The translations under genes and the position numbers were made by a program. Of a stretch of DNA of 64,000 nt, positions 52,934 to 60,617 are shown in pieces. Source of the stretch: Agathobaculum sp. NTUH-O15-33. GTDB lineage: Bacteria; Bacillota; Clostridia; Oscillospirales; Butyricicoccaceae. Below the pieces are notes generated by a model. It searched no databases. It was not told the origin of the DNA and saw only the letters and a program-made list of their open reading frames with translations. The stretch lies in assembly GCF_033193315.1 (NCBI RefSeq), contig NZ_CP136187.1, positions 248,001 through 312,000 of the forward strand, given 5' to 3'. The first letter of the stretch is position 1, and every line of letters begins with the position of its first letter.

Positions 52934-53825
52934 TCAGGCTTTCGGCCACTTGATGGCGTTGTTTTCCGTGCTCGTCTGGGGCACGACGTTTGTGTTCACC
53001 AAGGTGCTGCTCCGCACGTTTTCGCCGGTTGAGATCATGGTCACGCGGTTCGCGCTCGGCTTCGCGGCGCTGCTTCTCGTGGGGCGCGGTTGGCTGCGCG
53101 TTACCGAACGGCGGCACGAGTGGTATTTCGCGCTCGCGGGGCTTACCGGCGTTACCCTGTATTTCCTGATGGAGAATATCGCGCTGACGTATGCCTCGGC
53201 CTCGCTGATCGGCGTGGTCGTGTCGGTCGCGCCGCTGTTCACCGCGGTCGCGGTGCGGCTGTTTAACGGCGGCGAACCGATGGGGCGGTTCTTTTTTCTG
53301 GGCTTTGCCTGCGCGCTGGCGGGGGTGGCGCTCGTGTCGTTTTCCGGCGTGCGCGAACTGCATTTTAGTCCGCTCGGCGCGCTGCTCGGCGTGCTGGCGG
53401 CGGTCGTTTGGGGCGTTTACTCAGCGGTTATACGCAAAATCGGCGCGTTTGGCTACCAGACGGTGCCCGCGACCGCGCGCGTATTCTTTTATGGGCTGCT
53501 GTTTCTCGTGCCCGTCGCGGTGTGGGATGGTTTCCCGGCCGGTTTCGCGGCGTGGCTCAGGCCGGAGCATCTGGGCGGGCTGCTGTTTCTCGGTCTGTGC
53601 GCTTCGGCAATGTGCTTTGTCACGTGGAACCGCGCGGTACATATTCTGGGCGCGCTGAAAACGAGCGTGTATGTTTATATCGTGCCGGTGGTGACGATCG
53701 TGTTTTCCGCCATTATCCTGCACGAATCCATGACGCCGATGATGGCGGCCGGCACGGTTTTGGCGCTTGCCGGTTTGTTCCTTTCGGAAAAACGGGAAAA
53801 ACAGACGCAGAACGAAACGAATTAA
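52920..53825 (+). CDS. EamA-family (DMT) permease
   Basis: The 301-residue protein has ten transmembrane segments in two EamA halves (LMALFSVLVWGTTFVFTKVLL at about 9-29; LGALLGVLAAVVWGVYSAVIRKIG at about 143-166). It ends with a basic/polar tail. ATG 52920 overlaps the mnmA 3' end by 14 bp, so it is translationally coupled. It exports a small metabolite of unknown identity. Last gene of the operon. Confidence 0.9.
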   Translation: MRRNDQAFGHLMALFSVLVWGTTFVFTKVLLRTFSPVEIMVTRFALGFAALLLVGRGWLRVTERRHEWYFALAGLTGVTLYFLMENIALTYASASLIGVVVSVAPLFTAVAVRLFNGGEPMGRFFFLGFACALAGVALVSFSGVRELHFSPLGALLGVLAAVVWGVYSAVIRKIGAFGYQTVPATARVFFYGLLFLVPVAVWDGFPAGFAAWLRPEHLGGLLFLGLCASAMCFVTWNRAVHILGALKTSVYVYIVPVVTIVFSAIILHESMTPMMAAGTVLALAGLFLSEKREKQTQNETN

Positions 53826-53863
53826 AACTGCGGAACAACCATTCGGCTGTTCCGCAGTTTTTT
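53823..53863. terminator. Bidirectional terminator
   Basis: AAAACTGCGGAACA and TGTTCCGCAGTTTT around a 10-nt loop, with A and T tracts at both ends. Confidence 0.9.
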
Positions 53864-54725
53864 ATTCCAGCTCTTTGAAGCCTTCGCCGTGCACGGCGTT
53901 GGTGTCGGTGGCGATGAGAAAGGCGTTCGGGTCCTCCTCATAGACGATTGCTTTCAAGCGGTGATATTCCTGCACGCGCACGACGCAAAGCAGCGCCTCG
54001 CCGCCCTGCCCGCTGTACGCGCCACGGCTCTGTAAAAAGGTTGCGGTGCGGTACAATTCGCCGATGATGCGCGCGGCGATATTCGCGGTCTTTTCTGAAA
54101 GGATGAGCACCTGCTTGCCCCGGTCAAGGCCGTAAACGATGCCGTTTATCACCTTGCTTTGACAGAACAGCGCGATCAGGCCGAACAATCCGGCCTCAAG
54201 ATCTCGGAATACCAGCATGGACAGGCCGAGCACGATACAGTCCACGGCCATCAGCGCCGCGCCGAGCTGCACATGGGGATAGCGCCGCTCGATCAGGAAA
54301 GAAATAATATCCGTACCCGCCGTTGTGGAGCCGCGCAAAAAGATCAGCCCCAGCCCTGCGCCCACGAACAGCCCGCCGAAGATCGAGCCAAGCATGCGGT
54401 CCCCCGTGTATTGCGGAAAAAACGGCGTGACGATCAGATCGAGCACCGCGCTGCTGATCAGCAGCGTTTTGAGCGATTTCAGCGTAAACGCCCGGCCCAG
54501 CCGCGTAAACGCGGCCACCAGAATCGGCAGATTGAGCGCCACGGTGGTCAGGCCGACCGGCAGCCCCCACAGGTGTCGCAGCAGCAGGGCAAGGCCGGAT
54601 ACCCCGCCCGGCGCGATCTGCGCGGGTTCGATAAAGCAATAAATGCCTGCCGCTAGCGCGAACGACCCCGCAAGGTCGTATACGGTATCGAGCAGCGTTT
54701 GATGGGCTGCCTGCCGCAAATGCAT
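53862..54725 (-). CDS. YitT family membrane protein (DUF161-DUF2179)
   Basis: The 287-residue protein has five membrane segments in the YitT region (GSFALAAGIYCFIEPAQIAPGGVSGLALLL; GGLFVGAGLGLIFLRGSTTAGTDII) and a C-terminal cytosolic DUF2179 domain (about 205-285, LFCQSKVINGIVYGL onward; LCVVRVQEYHRLKAIVYEEDPNAFLI). ATG 54725 follows AAAGGGG; the longer frame to 54866 overlaps the terminator of the previous gene. Function unknown. Confidence 0.9.
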   Translation of the reverse strand: MHLRQAAHQTLLDTVYDLAGSFALAAGIYCFIEPAQIAPGGVSGLALLLRHLWGLPVGLTTVALNLPILVAAFTRLGRAFTLKSLKTLLISSAVLDLIVTPFFPQYTGDRMLGSIFGGLFVGAGLGLIFLRGSTTAGTDIISFLIERRYPHVQLGAALMAVDCIVLGLSMLVFRDLEAGLFGLIALFCQSKVINGIVYGLDRGKQVLILSEKTANIAARIIGELYRTATFLQSRGAYSGQGGEALLCVVRVQEYHRLKAIVYEEDPNAFLIATDTNAVHGEGFKELE

Positions 54726-54752
54726 GGCGCGCGCCCCTTTCCAACGAAAATA

Positions 54753-54792
54753 AAAAGGGCGGCGCGGCTGACAAAGCCGCGCCGCCCTTGTG
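54753..54792 (-). terminator. Terminator after the GNAT gene
   Basis: AGGGCGGCGCGGC and GCCGCGCCGCCCT around TTTGTCA-type loop, then T5 on the minus strand. Confidence 0.88.
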
Positions 54793-54817
54793 GTTAGGGT
54801 TTCGCATATTGCGTTTT

Positions 54818-55360
54818 TTATACGGAAAGCGCATTTTTTGCATCCTGCGGCGTGCAGAAAAAACACAGATGGTCCTTGATCTCGCCGTTATACAGCTTTT
54901 CCGCGCGGTGCAGCATGCCCTCGTACTGGAAGCCGCACTTTTCCAGCACGCGGCGCGAGCGGGCGTTGTCCGGGTAACAGGTGGCGGAGATCAGCTCGAG
55001 CCCCATTTCAAAAAAACCGGCGCGCAGAACGGCGCCCACAGCCTCGGTCATGTAGCCGCAGCCCCAATAGTCCTCGCCCATTGCGTAGCCGAGCATGCGC
55101 GCGGCTTCGTTTTCGCGCTTGGGGTCGTGAATGATGCCGCACGAGCCCATCAGGCGGCCGTCCGCCCGGCGCACGATCGCCCACACGCTGGGCTGGTTCA
55201 AAAAAACAACGCGCAGGATATCCGCGGATTCGATCAAGCTTTCATGCGGCTTCCAGCCCGCGTTCGGCCCCACGTTCGGACCCTTGGAGTATTCGTACAG
55301 CGCCTCGGCGTCATCCTCCCGGAAGGGGCGAAGCAGCAGCCGCTTCGTATAAAGATCCAT
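54818..55360 (-). CDS. GNAT N-acetyltransferase (RimJ/RimL type)
   Basis: The 180-residue acetyltransferase begins MDLYTKRLLLRPFREDDAEAL, with the acetyl-CoA motif region MLGYAMGEDYWGCGYMTEAVGAVLRAGF (about 89-116, V/Q-x-x-G-x-G/A as GCGYMTEA) and CYPDNARSRRVLEKCGFQYEG, typical of the ribosomal-protein or small-molecule acetylating RimJ-like group. It lies 12 bp downstream of the DUF4180 gene. The substrate is unknown. Confidence 0.9.
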   Translation of the reverse strand: MDLYTKRLLLRPFREDDAEALYEYSKGPNVGPNAGWKPHESLIESADILRVVFLNQPSVWAIVRRADGRLMGSCGIIHDPKRENEAARMLGYAMGEDYWGCGYMTEAVGAVLRAGFFEMGLELISATCYPDNARSRRVLEKCGFQYEGMLHRAEKLYNGEIKDHLCFFCTPQDAKNALSV

Positions 55361-55371
55361 ATGCGCTCCTT

Positions 55372-55737
55372 TCAGTGGGCCGCAAGCCGTTCCACGGCTT
55401 GCTCGGCCGTGTCGGTGAAAAAGATGTCGCGCCCCCGGTTGCTCTCTCGGATGAAATCACGCAAAGGCTTGCTGGTATAGCCGGAAAAGTCGCCGAAAAC
55501 CGCGAATTTTACTTGATAGTTGATAAAGCGCTGCAAAATCTCGCCCGCCAGACAGGTGCTGAGCGTGAAAAAATCTTCGCTCAGCGCCTGCTTGTTGACG
55601 GCGATGCGGTCGCAGTCCGCTGCGTACCGGATCGAAGCGATTAGGTCAAGCGCGCTCGATACGTCGCGGATGAGAGGGGCGTCGCTCTGGATGACCGCGA
55701 TCAGGCGGCCGTTTTGTTTGATGATTTGCTGTGTCAT
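55372..55737 (-). CDS. DUF4180 protein
   Basis: The 121-residue protein matches the DUF4180 pattern: SALDLIASIRYAADCDRIAV, DFFTLSTCLAGEILQRFINY and VKFAVFGDFSGYTSKPLRDFIRESNRG (about 76-102). The fold is STAS-like in appearance. Function unknown. It precedes the GNAT gene in a two-gene transcript. Confidence 0.85.
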   Translation of the reverse strand: MTQQIIKQNGRLIAVIQSDAPLIRDVSSALDLIASIRYAADCDRIAVNKQALSEDFFTLSTCLAGEILQRFINYQVKFAVFGDFSGYTSKPLRDFIRESNRGRDIFFTDTAEQAVERLAAH

Positions 55738-55756
55738 AGAAATCCTTTCTGAATGA

Positions 55757-55798
55757 AAAAAGACGCAGGGGGAGCGTGATCACCCCACCCTGCATCAT
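55757..55798 (-). terminator. Terminator of purA
   Basis: On the minus strand, GCAGGGTGGGG and CTCCCCCTGC pair around TGATCACG-type loop, then GTC and T6. Confidence 0.75.
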
Positions 55799-55809
55799 TT
55801 ATTTTTGTG

Positions 55810-57081
55810 TTATTTGATTGTCATGACCTGATCGCGCGCGGGACCTACGCCCAGCATCGAGATCGGGCAATCGACGATACGTTCAAGCTCGCGGATATAA
55901 CTCTGTACAGACTGCGGCAGCTCGCTGAACGAACGGCAGGCGGTGATATCCTCGTCAAAGCCGTCGAATTCCTCATAGATCGGCTTGCAGTGCTCAAGAT
56001 CGGCAAAGTTCGCGGGGAACTCGGTCAGGCGCTGGCCCTTATAATCGTAAGCGACGCAAACCTTGAGCTTCGGCAGGCCGCGCAGCGGATCGATCTTGTT
56101 GATGACCAGTTCGGTCAGGCCGTTGACGCGCACGGCGTAGCGGGCGATGACGGCGTCGAACCAGCCCGTTCTGCGGGGACGGCCGGTCACGGTGCCGAAT
56201 TCGCCGCCGGCTTTCCGAATGTAATCGCCGGTCTCGTCGAACAGCTCGGTCGGGAAGGGACCCTTGCCGACGCGGGTGGTATAGCTTTTACAGATGCCCA
56301 TAATATCGCTGATGGCCGTCGGCCCGACGCCGGAGCCAATGCAGCAGCCGCCCGCGACCGGGTGGGACGAGGTGACATAGGGGTAGGTGCCCATGTCCAG
56401 ATCGAGCAGCGTGCCCTGCGCGCCCTCGAACAGCACCTGCTTGCCCGCCTTGACGGCTTCATAGGTCAGGACCGAGGTATCGCGCACATGCGCGCGCAGC
56501 CGGTCGGCATATTCCTTATATTCGCTGAGTACCGCCTCGATATCGAGCGGCTCGCCGCCATAAACGCCGGTGATGACCTTGTTCTTGCGTGCGCAGGCTT
56601 CGCGCATCGCTTCTTCAAAGCGTTCGCCGGTGAAATCGTGCATACGTACGCCGATGCGTTCAGCCTTGTCCATGTAGGTGGGGCCGATGCCCTTCTTGGT
56701 GGTGCCGATATCGTCCCCGCCGCGCGCCTTTTCGGAAAGCGCGTCCAGTTCGAGGTGCCACGGCAGGATGCAGTGGCAGCGCGCGTCGATATAGAGCCGA
56801 TCGGTCGATACGCCCTTTTCGGCAAGGCCGTCGATCTCCTTGAGGATGGCGCGCGGATCGACCACCACGCCGGGGCCGATCACGTTTACGCAGTTCGGAT
56901 ACAGAATACCCGAGGGGATGAGCTGTAATTTATAGGTTTCGCCCTCCACCACGACGGTGTGGCCGGCGTTGTTGCCGCCTTGGCTGCGCACGACCAGATC
57001 GGCCTGCGCGGCAAAAATATCGATAAACTTGCCTTTGCCTTCATCGCCCCACTGGGCGCCTAATATCACTTTTCCGGGCAT
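55810..57081 (-). CDS. purA: Adenylosuccinate synthetase
   Basis: PurA converts IMP and Asp with GTP to adenylosuccinate, the first AMP-specific step. The 423 residues start MPGKVILGAQWGDEGKGKFID (P-loop GDEGKGK with catalytic Asp), with NNAGHTVV, GTTKKGIGPTYMDKAERIGVR, GAQGTLLDLDMGTYPYVTSS and TGRPRRTGWFDA. ATG 57081 follows AAAGGAATGG. Full length, own promoter and terminator. Confidence 0.97.
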   Translation of the reverse strand: MPGKVILGAQWGDEGKGKFIDIFAAQADLVVRSQGGNNAGHTVVVEGETYKLQLIPSGILYPNCVNVIGPGVVVDPRAILKEIDGLAEKGVSTDRLYIDARCHCILPWHLELDALSEKARGGDDIGTTKKGIGPTYMDKAERIGVRMHDFTGERFEEAMREACARKNKVITGVYGGEPLDIEAVLSEYKEYADRLRAHVRDTSVLTYEAVKAGKQVLFEGAQGTLLDLDMGTYPYVTSSHPVAGGCCIGSGVGPTAISDIMGICKSYTTRVGKGPFPTELFDETGDYIRKAGGEFGTVTGRPRRTGWFDAVIARYAVRVNGLTELVINKIDPLRGLPKLKVCVAYDYKGQRLTEFPANFADLEHCKPIYEEFDGFDEDITACRSFSELPQSVQSYIRELERIVDCPISMLGVGPARDQVMTIK

Positions 57082-57134
57082 TGTATCCCATTCCTTTCCT
57101 ATGCAGTGCGCGCTTTGCCGCGCCATACGGTTAA

Positions 57135-57163
57135 AGTATAACATACCGGGCCGCTTTGTTCAA
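57135..57163 (-). promoter_or_regulatory. Promoter of purA
   Basis: Minus-strand TTGAAC (57158-57163) and TATACT (57135-57140), 17-bp spacer. Confidence 0.75.
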
Positions 57164-57237
57164 TGCCGTTTTGTGATGCTTTTGCAAACAAAACGAAAGA
57201 AAACAGAGAAGCGGTCCGGCGGGTGAAAAAATACGCG

Positions 57238-59289
57238 CTAGTTAAACGCTTCGTCCTCGCTCGCGGCGAACATGTGCTCGACACGGTCGCGCAGCAGGGG
57301 ATAGGCGGCAAGCGCGGGGTCTTCCGCAAGCAGGGCCTCGGCTTCCTCGCGCGCGTGCTGCATCAGCGTTAGATCGCCCGCGAGGTCGGCCACGTGCAGC
57401 GCGGGCAGGCCGTGCTGGCGGCGGCCGAAAAAGTCGCCCGGCCCGCGCAGCGCAAGGTCGGATCGGGCAATTTCAAACCCGTCGGCGGTTTGGCACAGAA
57501 TCTTCAGGCGCTCGCGCGCGGGTTGCCCCTTGTCCGCGCCGAAAAAGACGCAGTAGCTTTGCCGCGTGCCGCGTCCGACGCGGCCGCGCAGCTGGTGCAG
57601 CTGGGAAAGGCCGAAGCGGTCCGCGTCCTCCACCACCATCAGGTTGGCGTTCGGCACGTCCACGCCGACCTCGATCACCGTGGTGGCGACCAGAATATCG
57701 TATGCCCCGGCGGCAAAATCACGCATGGTTTGATCTTTGTCCGCGTTTTTCATACGGCCGTGCAGCACGGCGACGCGGCGGTGGGGCAGGGCCTTTTGCA
57801 GGTCGCGCGCGTGCTGCTCCGCGCTTTTCAGGTTGGTCTCGCCTTCCTCTACAAGGGGGCACACCACATAGGCTTGCCCGCCTTCGGCGATCTGCTTATC
57901 GATGAATTTGGTGATGCGGGCGCGCATGTGCTCGCCCACGGCGTAGGTCTCAATAGGCGTACGGCCGGGCGGCAGCTCGTCCAGCACGGAAACGTCCAGA
58001 TCGCCGTACATGATCAGGGCGAGCGTGCGCGGGATGGGCGTGGCCGACATGACCAGCGTGTGCGGCGTTTGCCCCTTGGCCGCGAGGGCCGCGCGCTGCG
58101 CCACGCCGAACCGGTGCTGTTCGTCCGCGATGACCGCGCCGAGCCTGTGGAAGGTGACGCTCTGCTGGATGAGGGCGTGCGTGCCGATCACGACCTGCGC
58201 CTGACCGCTTTCGATACGGGAAAGCGCCTGCCGCTTTTGCGCCGCGCCCATGGAACCGGTCAGCAGGGTAACCGTGATATTCAGTGGGGCAAGCATTTTA
58301 ACGAGCGTTTCCGCGTGCTGGGCGGCCAAGATCTCGGTCGGCGCCATAAAAGCGGCTTGATATCCGTTTGCGGCGGCCAGCGCGCACAGCGCGGCGGCCA
58401 CCAGCGTTTTGCCGGAGCCGACATCGCCCTGCAAGAGACGGTTCATCGGGCGGCCGGAGGCGCAGTCCGCGGCGATCTCGTCGATCGCGCGGCGCTGCGC
58501 GCCGGTCGGCGCAAAGGGCAGGGCGGAGAGGAACGCGCGCAGTCCGTCCGCGCCAAAGGGGATGCCGTTGTCCGCGCGGCGGCGTTCTTTTAGCTGCTGC
58601 AAGCCGCAGCAGAGCAAAAACAGCTCTTCAAAGATCATGCGGCGGCGCGCGTCCTCCACATCCTGCTGCGTTTTAGGGCGGTGGATAGCGGCGAGCGCGT
58701 CGGCTGAGTCGATCAGCCGGTACTTGGCGCGAAGCAGCTGGGGCAGTGGATCGGGCCAATCGCCCGCGACGGCGGCGAGCGCCGCCTCGGTCACATGCAG
58801 CATATCGCGCTGGGATATGCCGGAGGAAAGCGGATAAATGGGCACGATACGGCCCGGCGACTCGCCCGAGGCAGGCACAGGATCGGCCGCGGGCGATACC
58901 ATGGTACGCGCGCGGCCAGTACCCGTCACCCGGCCGCAAAAGAGGTACTCCTGACCCTCCCGCAGCGTGGCGGCGGCATATTTATTGTTAAAATAGGTAA
59001 TGTTAAGCGTACCCGTTTCATCGAACACGGTCAGCTTGGTTAGGTCGAGCCCACGGCGAATGCGGCGAAACGCGGGCGCGGTGCCCACGACGGCGCGCAC
59101 ACAGTACTTGTCCTCCGCCGTGACGCCGGAAATCGGGGTGATTTTGGTGCGGTCCTCATAATCTCGCGGATAGGTCAGCAGCGCGTCGCGCAGCGTGCGG
59201 ATATGCAGTTTTTGAAACAGACCGGCCTTTTTTGGGCCCAACGCCCTTGGCCGCTGTGATAAAATCGGAAAGTGCGGGCAATTTTGCAC
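57238..59289 (-). CDS. recG: ATP-dependent DNA helicase RecG
   Basis: RecG remodels stalled forks and Holliday junctions. The 683-residue product has the N-terminal wedge/OB domain (DEDRTKITPISGV region; LTKLTVFDETGTLNITYFN), Walker A GDVGSGKTLVA (about 279-289), DEQHRFGVAQR, SATPIPRTLA, VIEVGVDVPNAN and QLRGRVGRG. The GTG start (59289) follows AGGGTGGT. It lies close to lexA, though separated by an inverted-repeat element. Confidence 0.96.
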   Translation of the reverse strand: MQNCPHFPILSQRPRALGPKKAGLFQKLHIRTLRDALLTYPRDYEDRTKITPISGVTAEDKYCVRAVVGTAPAFRRIRRGLDLTKLTVFDETGTLNITYFNNKYAAATLREGQEYLFCGRVTGTGRARTMVSPAADPVPASGESPGRIVPIYPLSSGISQRDMLHVTEAALAAVAGDWPDPLPQLLRAKYRLIDSADALAAIHRPKTQQDVEDARRRMIFEELFLLCCGLQQLKERRRADNGIPFGADGLRAFLSALPFAPTGAQRRAIDEIAADCASGRPMNRLLQGDVGSGKTLVAAALCALAAANGYQAAFMAPTEILAAQHAETLVKMLAPLNITVTLLTGSMGAAQKRQALSRIESGQAQVVIGTHALIQQSVTFHRLGAVIADEQHRFGVAQRAALAAKGQTPHTLVMSATPIPRTLALIMYGDLDVSVLDELPPGRTPIETYAVGEHMRARITKFIDKQIAEGGQAYVVCPLVEEGETNLKSAEQHARDLQKALPHRRVAVLHGRMKNADKDQTMRDFAAGAYDILVATTVIEVGVDVPNANLMVVEDADRFGLSQLHQLRGRVGRGTRQSYCVFFGADKGQPARERLKILCQTADGFEIARSDLALRGPGDFFGRRQHGLPALHVADLAGDLTLMQHAREEAEALLAEDPALAAYPLLRDRVEHMFAASEDEAFN

Positions 59290-59298
59290 ACCACCCTT

Positions 59299-59406
59299 CG
59301 GGGAATTAGTAGTTAGGAATTAGGAATTAGTAATTAAGGCTGCGCGCTATGCGTGTGCAAAACCGTAGCGGCCAATTACAAATTACTAACTACTAATTCC
59401 TAATTA
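59299..59406. repeat. AT-rich inverted-repeat element between recG and lexA
   Basis: GGAATTAGTAGTTAG at the left and its inverse CTAACTACTAATTCC at the right enclose further copies of the GAATTAG/TAATT unit on the left arm and AATTAC-type units on the right. The composition differs sharply from the surroundings. It is a short non-coding repeat; no transposase. Confidence 0.75.
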
Positions 59407-59409
59407 TTC

Positions 59410-60003
59410 TTAGTATTCCCGGTAAACCGCCTTGACGACGCCAAGGATTTGGCAGCCGTTGCCGTCGATCGGCGAATAGGCGGGGTTTTCGGGCAGCAGC
59501 CATACGCCGTCCGGCGTGATGGAAAGCGTTTTACAGGTCGCTTCATCCTCCAACAGGGCGATGACGATGTCGCCGTTTCGCGCGACCGCGTCCTGACGGA
59601 CGATGACAAGGTCGCCGTCCAGAATACCCGCGCCGATCATGGATTCGCCGCGGATGCGCAGCGCGTAATATTGGCCGCCCGCCGCGGCGGGCTCGAACGG
59701 TACAAAGCCGATGTTTTCCTCCACGGCTAAAATAGGCGCGCCGGCGGTGACGCGGCCCAGAATGGGCACGCGCGGCACCATGGAAGGCCCGCCCGTGGGA
59801 GATAGCGCGCGGGATTTGCGGTCGTCGGATTCAAGGTAGCCCGCTTCGCGCAGCTTTTTTAAATGGGCGTGCACGGTGGAGGGCGAGTGCAGATCCATTT
59901 CGGAGCAGATTTCGCGCACCGAGGGCGGGTAGCCGTGCTCCAGCGAAAATTCGCTGATAAAATCAAGGATCCTTTGCTGTTTGGCGGATATTTTCTTCAT
60001 CAT
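59410..60003 (-). CDS. lexA: LexA repressor
   Basis: This is the SOS repressor and self-cleaving protease. The 197 residues start MMKKISAKQQRILDFISEFS and have an N-terminal winged helix (YPPSVREICSEMDLHSPSTVHAHL), the cleavage site Ala-Gly in RVTAGAPIL, the catalytic Ser in IRGESMIGAGILDGD and the Lys in DEATCKTL. ATG 60003 is chosen: GGGGAGAG precedes it, and a longer frame to 60039 would run into the LexA box of its own promoter. Confidence 0.95.
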   Translation of the reverse strand: MMKKISAKQQRILDFISEFSLEHGYPPSVREICSEMDLHSPSTVHAHLKKLREAGYLESDDRKSRALSPTGGPSMVPRVPILGRVTAGAPILAVEENIGFVPFEPAAAGGQYYALRIRGESMIGAGILDGDLVIVRQDAVARNGDIVIALLEDEATCKTLSITPDGVWLLPENPAYSPIDGNGCQILGVVKAVYREY

Positions 60004-60032
60004 ATCGTGCTCTCCCCAGTCATGGTTAAAAG

Positions 60033-60046
60033 GAAACATACGTTCG
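60033..60046 (-). promoter_or_regulatory. LexA box of lexA
   Basis: Minus-strand CGAACGTATGTTTC matches every position of the Gram-positive consensus CGAACRNRYGTTYC. It lies 30 bp before the lexA start: autorepression. Confidence 0.88.
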
Positions 60047-60082
60047 GTTATTCTTTATTATACCGCGCGTTTTACAAAAAAG

Positions 60083-60096
60083 CAAACAAATGTTTG
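60083..60096. promoter_or_regulatory. Second, weaker LexA-like palindrome
   Basis: CAAAC-AAAT-GTTTG has the CGAAC-N4-GTTCG geometry with one change per arm, 37 bp upstream of the main box. Several Firmicute lexA genes have multiple boxes. Confidence 0.35.
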
Positions 60097-60166
60097 CGAT
60101 ATGCGTTTAAATCGCGGGAAACCTGCCGGATCTTTACGCTGCGGCGGGTTTCGAGCGAACTCTTCC

Positions 60167-60195
60167 TTGTATTTCCGGGCGTTTTGATATAAAAT
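60167..60195 (+). promoter_or_regulatory. Promoter of the asp23-dak2-pth operon
   Basis: TTGTAT (60167-60172) and TAAAAT (60190-60195), 17-bp spacer. Confidence 0.6.
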
Positions 60196-60249
60196 AGGAA
60201 ATAGTATAAGCATAGAGGTAGGATCCATCGCACGTAGGAGGGTTTGTTT

Positions 60250-60600
60250 ATGACCATTAAGACCGATCTCGGATATATCGAAATCACAAACGAGGTGCTG
60301 GCCGGCATCGCCGGCTTCGCGGCGTCCAGCTGCTTCGGCGTCAAGGGCATGACCATGCGCTCGGTGACCGATGGGCTGGCCCATCTGCTCCGGCTGGAAA
60401 ACCAGTCGCGCGGGGTGCGTGTCGCGGAAGCGCCGGACGGCGGCGTGGGTATCGATCTGCATATCGCGGTCGAACACGGCGTCAATATCGCTACGGTGTG
60501 CCGCTCTATCATCGGCGAGGTGCGCTATCATGTGGAACGCCTGACCGGCGTGGACGTAAAAAACGTCGATATCTATGTCGAAAGCATCAAAGCCGATTAA
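60250..60600 (+). CDS. Asp23/YloU family protein
   Basis: The 116-residue protein of the alkaline-shock (Asp23/Gls24) family has TDLGYIEITNEVLAGIAGFAA at the N terminus and VNIATVCRSIIGEVRYHVERLTGVDVKNVDIYVE at the C terminus (about 76-110). ATG 60250 follows AGGAGGG; the TTG two codons earlier is too close to it. Its position before a DAK2 gene is the conserved yloU-yloV order. Role: cell-envelope-related, not precisely known. Confidence 0.9.
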   Translation: MTIKTDLGYIEITNEVLAGIAGFAASSCFGVKGMTMRSVTDGLAHLLRLENQSRGVRVAEAPDGGVGIDLHIAVEHGVNIATVCRSIIGEVRYHVERLTGVDVKNVDIYVESIKAD

Positions 60601-60617
60601 AGGGAGAGAAGCCGATC

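Noticed and set aside
57394..58593. 399-codon plus-strand frame inside recG
   Set aside because: Antisense shadow of RecG; no start signal and no recognisable domain.
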